14,443 bases of DNA from positions 1 through 14,443 of the forward strand of contig NZ_CAKPYL010000038.1 in assembly GCF_934202865.1 (NCBI RefSeq), read 5' to 3'. The notes beneath the pieces were generated by a model, which did no database searches, was not told the DNA's origin, and saw only the letters and a list, made by a program, of their open reading frames with translations. Shown piece after piece: positions 1 to 6,644 of this stretch; position 1 is the stretch's first letter; every line of letters begins with the position of its first letter. The translations under genes were made by a program, and so were the position numbers. The DNA is from an uncultured Fenollaria sp. GTDB taxonomy: Bacteria; Bacillota; Clostridia; Tissierellales; Peptoniphilaceae.

Positions 1-642
1 AGATTAGTTTATGAGGCTATAGAACGCTCTGCGTCTATAGTGTACATAGTTATTAACGAAGACTTTGATGATGAATATATATCTGATAAGCCTTATGAAA
101 TTATTAAAATCGAAAATAATTTATTTAAAAATTTACAAGATACTGTTACATCTCAAGGCATAATAGCTGTCTGCAAAGAGAGTTTAAATGAAGCTTATGA
201 CTTTGATGAAAAAACAGTTTTATACTTAGAAGATATACAGGACCCTGGTAATTTAGGTACGATAATTAGAAGCGCGGCGTCATTTGGAGTAAAGACCCTT
301 ATACTATCAAAAAACTCATGCGATGTGTACAATGAAAAGGTTTTACGCGCGTCGATGGGAGCCATATTTCTAGTAGACGTTCATTATGAAGATTTAAGTA
401 TAATAAATACATTCAAAGAGAAGGGCTACAAAGTATACTCAACATCGCCACGAGGCAAGGCCATAAGCTATACGGATGAAAATGCTTTTATACTTATGGG
501 CAACGTGGGCAATGGCTTAACAGAGGAAGCATTTAAGATGAGTGACGAGACCATCACCATAGCCAATACAGGCAAACTTGAATCGCTTAACCTAGCTGTA
601 GCGAGCTCGATTATTATATATGAAAGATATTTAATGCAATAG
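1..642 (+). CDS. TrmH/SpoU-family RNA 2'-O-methyltransferase, 5' end outside window
   Basis: Probable SAM-dependent ribose 2'-O-methyltransferase of the SPOUT (trefoil-knot) class acting on rRNA or tRNA. The frame is open from base 1, and the first 13 codons continue the usual N-terminal substrate-binding domain, so the GTG at 40 is not the start. About 45-60 codons should lie upstream, since relatives are about 250-270 aa. Visible family motifs are motif 1 (EDIQDPGNLGTIIRSAASFG, from 229, with Asn at 250 and the catalytic-type Arg at 268), motif 2 (LMGNVGNGL, near 490-519) and motif 3 (ESLNLAVA, near 580-603). Motif 2 normally reads GNEGxG; here the Glu is Val (GTG at 505-507), which could reduce activity or reflect a divergent subgroup. 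It lies directly before pheS, as ysgA does in Bacillus subtilis, so it is a YsgA-like protein. The exact target nucleotide cannot be read from the sequence. Confidence 0.88.
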   Translation, partial: RLVYEAIERSASIVYIVINEDFDDEYISDKPYEIIKIENNLFKNLQDTVTSQGIIAVCKESLNEAYDFDEKTVLYLEDIQDPGNLGTIIRSAASFGVKTLILSKNSCDVYNEKVLRASMGAIFLVDVHYEDLSIINTFKEKGYKVYSTSPRGKAISYTDENAFILMGNVGNGLTEEAFKMSDETITIANTGKLESLNLAVASSIIIYERYLMQ

Positions 643-652
643 TAGCAATATG

Positions 653-661
653 TGGTATAAT
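653..661 (+). promoter_or_regulatory. Extended -10 promoter candidate for pheST
   Basis: The 39-base gap before pheS contains TGGTATAAT, an exact extended -10 element (TGnTATAAT). No good -35 hexamer is seen at 16-18 bases upstream; the best is a partial match, TTAATG, at 631-636 with a 19-base spacer. Extended -10 promoters often work without a -35. Transcription would begin near 668, giving a leader of about 14 bases that just includes the GGAGG at 671-675. It would let pheST and the downstream genes be expressed apart from the methyltransferase. Assigned by motif only. Confidence 0.5.
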
Positions 662-681
662 ATAGGTATCGGAGGAAGCAT

Positions 682-1704
682 ATGAAAGAAGAACTATTAA
701 AAATTAAAGATGAGGCCAAAGCTTTGATCGAAAAAGCTGAGGACTTAAAGAGTTTAGAAGATTTAAGAGTTAAATTTTTAGGCAAGAAAGGTGACTTAAC
801 AGCCATACTCAAGATGATGGGCTCCTTATCACCTGAAGAAAGACCTGTTATGGGACAACTTGCAAACGAAGTAAGAGAAGACATTGAGGCTCTTCTTAAG
901 AATAAATTTGACGACTTAAACGCTCTTGAAAGAGAAAAAAGATTAGATGAAGAGACTTTGGACATAAGTATTGACAAAGATCTAGTTTCATTGGGACATG
1001 AGCATCCGCTAATCAAGGTTAAGGAAAAACTTGAAGACTTATTTATGAGGATGGGCTTTAAGGTTATAGAAGGACCTGAGATTGAAACTGTAGAAAATAA
1101 CTTTGACTTACTTAATGCGCCACAAGATCACCCATCAAGAGATATGTCTGATACTTTTTATATTGATAAAGAAAATTTGCTTAGAACACAAACATCGCCA
1201 GTACAAATCAGAGCTATGAAGAAGTACGGAGCACCACTAAAGATGGTTTCATGCGGAAGAACATTTAGGTTTGATGACGTTGATAACACTCACTCACCGA
1301 TGTTTTATCAAATGGAAGGGCTTGTAGTAGGCGAAAACATTTCTCTAGCTAATTTAAAATTTACTATAGATCAATTTGTTAGAGAGCTTTTAGGCGAAAA
1401 GATACAAACAAGATATAGACCGCATCACTTCCCATTCACAGAGCCTAGTATGGAGGTCGACGTTACTTGTCACAAGTGCGGCGGCGAGGGCTGTGAATTC
1501 TGCGGAGGAACTGGCTGGTCCATGGAATTACTTGGCTGCGGCATGGTACATCCGAATGTACTTAGAAACTGCGGCATAGATCCAAAGAAGTACTCTGGCT
1601 TTGCTTTTGGTTTCGGCGTTGACAGAATCACTATGGTTTCGTATGGTATCAACGATATAAGATTGCTTTACGAAAACGATCAAAGATTTTTAGATGAGTT
1701 TTAG
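682..1704 (+). CDS. pheS: Phenylalanine--tRNA ligase alpha subunit
   Basis: Catalytic alpha subunit of the cytoplasmic (alpha-beta)2 phenylalanyl-tRNA synthetase, which joins Phe to tRNA-Phe using ATP. At 340 aa it is full length (bacterial PheS about 325-345). Residues 1-90 form the N-terminal helical coiled-coil arm that contacts tRNA. The class II core follows: motif 1 region around residues 106-136, motif 2 at 192-213 (GRTFRFDDVDNTHSPMFYQM), the RPHHFPFTEPS strand at 246-256, and motif 3 at 306-318 (GFAFGFGVDRITM). Four cysteines, C263, C266, C271 and C274, form a CxxC-x4-CxxC knuckle seen in many Firmicute PheS proteins. ATG at 682 is set by GGAGG at 671-675 with 6 bases between. pheT follows after 9 bases, its Shine-Dalgarno overlapping the pheS stop codon, so the two subunits are probably co-translated in balance. 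There is no room for a T-box leader. Confidence 0.98.
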   Translation: MKEELLKIKDEAKALIEKAEDLKSLEDLRVKFLGKKGDLTAILKMMGSLSPEERPVMGQLANEVREDIEALLKNKFDDLNALEREKRLDEETLDISIDKDLVSLGHEHPLIKVKEKLEDLFMRMGFKVIEGPEIETVENNFDLLNAPQDHPSRDMSDTFYIDKENLLRTQTSPVQIRAMKKYGAPLKMVSCGRTFRFDDVDNTHSPMFYQMEGLVVGENISLANLKFTIDQFVRELLGEKIQTRYRPHHFPFTEPSMEVDVTCHKCGGEGCEFCGGTGWSMELLGCGMVHPNVLRNCGIDPKKYSGFAFGFGVDRITMVSYGINDIRLLYENDQRFLDEF

Positions 1705-1713
1705 GAGGACGAT

Positions 1714-4089
1714 ATGTTATTACCAATTAGATGGCTAAAAGATTATGTAAATATTGATTGCGACAATAAAAAACTAGCTGAAGACATCACTTTAACAGGT
1801 TCTCATGTAGATGGCATAGTTGACTCATTTAAAGGCCTTGAGGGAGTTATTACTGTTAAGATTAAACGCATAGAAAAGCATACAGATGCTGATAGATTAA
1901 GAGTATGCTATGTGGACGATGGCAAGAGCGAAATTGTCATAGTAACTGCTGCACCAAACGTAGAAGAAGGCGATATAGTGCCACTTGCTACAGTTGGAGC
2001 AATAATTGCTGGCGGAAATAAGATCGAAGAGCATGACTTTAGAGGAGTAGTTTCTTATGGTGTGTTCTGCTCGTTAGCTGAGCTTGGCTACGATGCAAAC
2101 GTAATCAACAAAAAAGTAGCTGAAGGAGTTTTAGTTCTTGACGAAGATACTCCTATAGGCAAGGATATAAGAGAAGTTCTAGCTTTAGATGAAAAAGTTC
2201 TTGATATAGAGATTACACCAAACAGACCTGACTGCCTAAGCGTTTTAGGAATGGCAAGGGAAGCAAAGGCAACCTTTGATAAAGAACTAAAAGAGCCTGA
2301 GTATAAAGAGGCAAAAGATTCTGAAGATATTAAAAATTATATCAAAGACATCTCCATCGATACAAAGGACTGTTTAAGATATTACGCAAGAGTCGTAAAA
2401 GATGTAAAAGTAGGTCTTTCTCCACTTTGGATGCAACAAAGACTTATGGAGTCAGGTGTTAGACCTATTAACAATATAGTCGACATTACAAACTATGTTA
2501 TGCTAGAACTAGGCGAACCGCTACATGCTTTTGATGTAAATACAATTAAAACAAAAGAAATTCACATAAAAAATGCTAAGGAAGAAAAATTCACTACGCT
2601 TGATGAAATCGAAAGAGATTTAAAGCCTGAAGACATTGTTATAACAGATGGAAGTGACAATCTTGCTCTAGGCGGCATCATGGGAGGACTTGATTCATCT
2701 ATTACAGATAGTACTGAAACTATCATGCTTGAAGGAGCTAGCTTTAACAGATCTCAAATCAGATACACATCGAAGAGACTTGGACTAAGAACAGAAGCCT
2801 CAAATAGATTTGAAAAAGGCATTTCACCACTAATGTCAAAGAAAGCAGTTGATAGAGCTGCTTATCTAATCGAGCTTTTAGGTGTAGGAACAGTAGTTGA
2901 TGGTTATTATGATGTAGTTAACTATGAGGAAAAAGATGAAGTGATTGAGTCTGATCCAGCTAGAATCAACACTTTACTTGGTAGCGATTTAAGCGTTGAG
3001 ACAATGCTTGATAATTTAGCAAGACTTGGTATAGAAACAAAATATGAAGACGGACTTTTGATTTCAAAGTCACCATACTACAGAACTGACCTTGCTATTG
3101 AAGAAGATATTGCTGAAGAAGTTGGTCGTATCTATGGCTTCCACAATATTGAAGCAAAGCCTATCAAGTCAGAGACATCAGTTGGTATGCTTGACTACAA
3201 AAGACAAATCGATAAGCACATCAAGACTTTACTTATAGGACAAGGCATGGATGAGATACTAACTTATTCATTCATCAGTCCAAAGAACTATGATGCACTT
3301 AATTTAAAAGAAGATCATGAGTTTAGAAAATATATCGAATTAATTAATCCACTTGGTGAAGACTTTAGAGCGATGAGAACAACACTTATCGCAAATATGC
3401 TAAAAGTTTTATCGCTAAACATCAATAATATGAATGAAAAAGGTGCTTTCTTTGAATTTGGAAACACATTTGAAAAAGAAGGCAGTAAGTATATCGAGAA
3501 CAAGACTATGTCCGTAGGCTTCTACGGTTATGGTGACTTCTACATGATTAAGGACATCTTAGTTAAGATACTAGAAGGCCTTGCTATAGAAGGATACGAA
3601 GTAAAGAGAAGCACTGAAACAAGCATCTTCCACAAGGGTAGAAGTGCTGACTTTTATATCAATGGCGAAAAATTTGCAAGCCTTGGTCAAGTTGACTACG
3701 CTGTTTGCGATAAGTTCTCCATAAAAACAGATGTTTATGTGATGGAGCTTGACTTAGAAAAGATATATCCACTAGTTAATCTAGAGAGAAAATATGTAAA
3801 GATAAACAAATTCCCAGCTGTTAAGAGGGACTACGCCATAGTTATAGATGACGCTGTTCCATTTGGCGACGTGAAGAAAGAAATTTTATCGCATGGATTT
3901 GACATCGTTAAGGACGTACAAATCTTTGACGTATACAAGTCTGATAAGCTTGGAGCTGATAAGAAGTCACTAGCCTTCAAGATTAAGTATCAAGGCGAAA
4001 AGACTCTTAAAGATAAAGATATACAAAAAGTTGAGAGCGAAATTTTGGCTTCACTTGAAGAAAAATTCGCTGCCATCTTAAGGAAGTAA
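1714..4089 (+). CDS. pheT: Phenylalanine--tRNA ligase beta subunit
   Basis: Beta subunit of phenylalanyl-tRNA synthetase: it carries the editing site that removes mis-charged Tyr and binds tRNA-Phe. At 791 aa it is full length (usual about 790-805). Domains in order: N-terminal segment beginning MLLPIRWLKDYVNID; EMAP/OB-fold tRNA-binding domain at about 40-150 (VTAAPNVEEGD at 78-87); B3/B4 editing domain at about 212-385, with PINNIVDITNYVM and GEPLHAFD at 251-274 and a GGIMGG turn at 320-325; B5 domain at about 405-478; catalytic-like pseudo-synthetase fold at about 485-685; C-terminal ferredoxin-like anticodon-binding (FDX-ACB) domain at about 698-790, opening with KFPAVKRDYAI. ATG at 1714 follows AGGAGG at 1703-1708. 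zapA starts 11 bases after the stop. Arginine codons are nearly all AGA, as in pheS and argS. Confidence 0.98.
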   Translation: MLLPIRWLKDYVNIDCDNKKLAEDITLTGSHVDGIVDSFKGLEGVITVKIKRIEKHTDADRLRVCYVDDGKSEIVIVTAAPNVEEGDIVPLATVGAIIAGGNKIEEHDFRGVVSYGVFCSLAELGYDANVINKKVAEGVLVLDEDTPIGKDIREVLALDEKVLDIEITPNRPDCLSVLGMAREAKATFDKELKEPEYKEAKDSEDIKNYIKDISIDTKDCLRYYARVVKDVKVGLSPLWMQQRLMESGVRPINNIVDITNYVMLELGEPLHAFDVNTIKTKEIHIKNAKEEKFTTLDEIERDLKPEDIVITDGSDNLALGGIMGGLDSSITDSTETIMLEGASFNRSQIRYTSKRLGLRTEASNRFEKGISPLMSKKAVDRAAYLIELLGVGTVVDGYYDVVNYEEKDEVIESDPARINTLLGSDLSVETMLDNLARLGIETKYEDGLLISKSPYYRTDLAIEEDIAEEVGRIYGFHNIEAKPIKSETSVGMLDYKRQIDKHIKTLLIGQGMDEILTYSFISPKNYDALNLKEDHEFRKYIELINPLGEDFRAMRTTLIANMLKVLSLNINNMNEKGAFFEFGNTFEKEGSKYIENKTMSVGFYGYGDFYMIKDILVKILEGLAIEGYEVKRSTETSIFHKGRSADFYINGEKFASLGQVDYAVCDKFSIKTDVYVMELDLEKIYPLVNLERKYVKINKFPAVKRDYAIVIDDAVPFGDVKKEILSHGFDIVKDVQIFDVYKSDKLGADKKSLAFKIKYQGEKTLKDKDIQKVESEILASLEEKFAAILRK

Positions 4090-4100
4090 GGAGGTAGGAA

Positions 4101-4571
4101 ATGCCAGAGAGAGTAACCGTTCATATCAACGGCAGAGATTTCAATATTCGTTCGGAGTATGATGAAAAGTATGTTTCAGATATTGCATACTATGTTAATA
4201 AGTTAATAAAGGATCTTTTAGCTAATAATCCAAGACTTGACTCGCTTATGGCAACAACCCTTGCGACTGTCAACGTTACCGATGAATTATTTAAAGCGCA
4301 AAAGAAGCTTAGTGAGTATGAGAACACTCCTATAAACAAGTCAGCGGAGTACATGGACCTAAATGAAGCTTATCAAGAAGCTCTTAAAAAGATTGAGAAG
4401 CTTCAAGAAGAGCTTAATAACAAGGCGGACGAACTTGTTAAGACTAAGCTAAATACAGAGGATCTTTATCAACAGCTTAGCCGCATCAAAGAGGGAACAA
4501 GTCAAGACAGTGACGCAAAAACTACAAATAAGAGCAATATAAAAAACAATCACAATAATAATGTTAAATAA
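4101..4571 (+). CDS. zapA: Cell division protein ZapA with long C-terminal extension
   Basis: Small cytoplasmic protein that binds FtsZ and bundles its protofilaments at the division site. The ZapA core is at residues 1-75: a strand beginning ERVTVHINGRDFNIRSEYDE, then a helix, then the typical helical stretch SLMATTLATVNVTDELFKAQ (48-67). Residues about 80-130 are predicted coiled coil (heptad-like, rich in Leu, Glu and Lys). The tail from about 131 is polar and Asn-rich and looks disordered. At 156 aa it is well above the Bacillus subtilis form (about 85 aa); longer forms are common in clostridia. ATG at 4101 is fixed by AAGGAGG at 4088-4094, next to the pheT stop. Its last 11 bases overlap the start of the next gene in another frame. 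Linkage to pheST is conserved in Firmicutes, which supports the call. Confidence 0.88.
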   Translation: MPERVTVHINGRDFNIRSEYDEKYVSDIAYYVNKLIKDLLANNPRLDSLMATTLATVNVTDELFKAQKKLSEYENTPINKSAEYMDLNEAYQEALKKIEKLQEELNNKADELVKTKLNTEDLYQQLSRIKEGTSQDSDAKTTNKSNIKNNHNNNVK

Positions 4572-6636
4572 AAAGACAAAAGTACTAAGCCCTGTCGGCA
4601 CCTACGAAGCGTTCATTGCAGCGCTTAAAGCGGGTGCTGATGAGGTTTATTTTGGCAGTGAAAAATTCAACGCAAGGCGCTTTGCAAAAGGCATTACAGA
4701 TGAAGAAATAAAATCGATGATAGAGCTAGCAAAGCTTTATGGCATCAAACTTTGTATGACAGTAAACATCATTTTAGATGATAAGGAAGTAGTCGACGCA
4801 TTATTTTTGATAGAGCAGTATAGAAATATGGGTGTCGACGCTTTCATAATTACTGATTTGGGTTTAATATCGCTTGTCAAAAAATATTTGCCAGGCGTTG
4901 AGGTACATGCGTCAACACAGCTAAACATAGCAAATCTCGCGAGCCTTGACTGGGCTATTGAGAATGGTTTTCAAAGAGCAGTCATAGCGCGTGAAAAAGA
5001 CTACAGATTTTTAGAAAAAGCATCTGAAAAAGATATAGAGCTCGAAGCCTTTGTTCATGGAGCGCTTTGTTATGCAGTTTCAGGTCAATGCCTAATGAGC
5101 TCACTTATAGGTGAAAGGTCTGGTAACCGCGGGACATGCGCACAGCCATGCCGTAAGATGTATGATGTTTACAGCGAAGGAAAATTATTAAGCGAAAAAA
5201 TTTATGCTATATCAGAGTACGATTTAAATACTTTGGACTCAATAGATAAGCTCATTGGCTATGTTGACAGCTTAAAGATAGAGGGCCGCATGAAAAACCC
5301 TTCTTATGTATACTTAATAACTAAGCTATATAAGGATAAAATTTTAGGCGTAGAGAATGCTCATAGACCTGATGAAGTCTTTAACAGAGGCTTCACTAAG
5401 GGACATATCTTGAAAGATGGCATGGACAAGATGCTTGTCAAAGAGAAAAAGCATTTTGAAGGCGGTTTTGAGCTAGAAGATTTTTCATTTGCAAAAAAAG
5501 ATATAAGTTTTGATTTAAAAGCAAAAATTGGTGAAAAAATAATTTTAACTCTTCATTATATGAGTGAAAAATATACTGGGGAGTCTGAATACATAGTGCA
5601 AAAAGCAAAGACAGCTTCACTTGATAGAGAAAAAATTATTGATCCAATCATCAAGACTGGAAAAGACTTTTTAAATGTAAAAGACGTGAGACTCGATCTT
5701 GATGAAGATGCCTTTTTACCAGTTAAAGAGCTTAAAACATTAAGAAGAGAGCTTATAGAGGAGCTTCTTAAAAAAGATTTTAAGGGCGTTAACATCGATA
5801 GAAAGAAAAAAGATATCTTGACTCCTTATGAAAATAAAAAAGCTTTACAGCCAAAAATCATTCTTAGAGCCTCCTCATATAAAGATGTAGAAGGTATTGA
5901 TGTAGACAAGGCTGATACGCTTAGCCTATATCTAAACAAAGATAATCTTACTTACTTAAGTAAAATCGATATAAATAAAGAAGTATATACATCAAACGCG
6001 GCGAGTGACGAAGACCTTGATGAGTACTATGAACTTCTTCATAATTATGGTGAAGCTATCGACTCAATAGAAATAAGTGAGCTAGGTGCTTATCAAAGGC
6101 TAAAGAGCTTTGATAAAAAGATATATGCTTCATATATGATGAACGTCTTTAATTCAGAAGCTGCTAAATACATGAGCGAAAGCCATTTTTCAGGCTTTAC
6201 GTACTCACTTGAGATGACTTTAGCACAGATGGAAAAAATCATGAACTACGGTCTCGAAACAAGGCTATTTGCTTACGGCTATCCAGTCGTCATGATGAGC
6301 AAGGCCTGCCCATTAGCAAATATTAGAGATGACTGTGACCAAAGATGTGACGCCTGTCCTATAAACAAGGCAAATGAACTGGTTTATGAGGATAAGGAGC
6401 GTTTTATCTTTACTCGCGAAAATAATTATACGAAGATTTATAACTCGCAAAAAATTTTTATGCTCGACAAGATGGACGACATCAAAAAATTAGGAGCTTC
6501 AAGCATTATCATAGATCTTGATAATGAAAGCGATAAGAAAAAAATTAATGAATATATAGAAAGAATTAATAATGGAGATGGAATAGACGCGATAGAAAGT
6601 TTTACTAGAGCGCATTACTACAAAAAAGTTTTATAG
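4561..6636 (+). CDS. U32-family protein, RlhA-like (probable RNA hydroxylase)
   Basis: U32 proteins were first called collagenase-like peptidases; characterised bacterial members (RlhA, TrhP, UbiU/V) are Fe-S proteins in prephenate- or O2-dependent hydroxylations of 23S rRNA, tRNA U34 or ubiquinone precursors. The N-terminal TIM-barrel region starts TKVLSPVGTYEAFIAALKAGADEVYFG (7-32, quoted in parts: KVLSPVG, AGADEVYFG). The U32 signature is at 162-180 (EAFVHGALCYAVSGQCLMS), with C170, C177, C193 and C197 placed as the family's Fe-S ligands. FNRGFTKGHIL (274-284) is typical. The region about 310-560 fits the DUF3656/collagenase-like extension that makes RlhA-type proteins about 650-700 aa long (691 here). 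A second cysteine group (C583, C592, C596, C599) lies near the C-terminus. The ATG at 4561 lies inside zapA and has no Shine-Dalgarno; the first strand needs this start. RlhA-like is more likely than TrhP by length, but the substrate is an inference. Confidence 0.85.
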   Translation: MLNKKTKVLSPVGTYEAFIAALKAGADEVYFGSEKFNARRFAKGITDEEIKSMIELAKLYGIKLCMTVNIILDDKEVVDALFLIEQYRNMGVDAFIITDLGLISLVKKYLPGVEVHASTQLNIANLASLDWAIENGFQRAVIAREKDYRFLEKASEKDIELEAFVHGALCYAVSGQCLMSSLIGERSGNRGTCAQPCRKMYDVYSEGKLLSEKIYAISEYDLNTLDSIDKLIGYVDSLKIEGRMKNPSYVYLITKLYKDKILGVENAHRPDEVFNRGFTKGHILKDGMDKMLVKEKKHFEGGFELEDFSFAKKDISFDLKAKIGEKIILTLHYMSEKYTGESEYIVQKAKTASLDREKIIDPIIKTGKDFLNVKDVRLDLDEDAFLPVKELKTLRRELIEELLKKDFKGVNIDRKKKDILTPYENKKALQPKIILRASSYKDVEGIDVDKADTLSLYLNKDNLTYLSKIDINKEVYTSNAASDEDLDEYYELLHNYGEAIDSIEISELGAYQRLKSFDKKIYASYMMNVFNSEAAKYMSESHFSGFTYSLEMTLAQMEKIMNYGLETRLFAYGYPVVMMSKACPLANIRDDCDQRCDACPINKANELVYEDKERFIFTRENNYTKIYNSQKIFMLDKMDDIKKLGASSIIIDLDNESDKKKINEYIERINNGDGIDAIESFTRAHYYKKVL

Positions 6637-6644
6637 GTGAATAA

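Noticed and set aside
40..42. GTG as start of the methyltransferase
   Set aside because: The frame is open to base 1, and the residues before it match the substrate-binding domain of the family. No Shine-Dalgarno precedes the GTG, so the gene is cut by the window edge.
643..681. T-box or other riboswitch before pheS
   Set aside because: The gap is only 39 bases and holds no specifier or antiterminator structure.
468..1016. Long reverse-strand open frame (182 codons)
   Set aside because: It spans the end of one clear gene and the start of pheS, gives a low-complexity Ser/Leu-rich product with no domain, and has no ribosome binding site. It is a shadow of the forward genes, as are the other reverse-strand frames.
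4561..6636. Secreted collagenase/protease role for the U32 protein
   Set aside because: There is no signal peptide, the cysteines match the Fe-S hydroxylase members, and the gene sits among translation genes. The peptidase name is historical.
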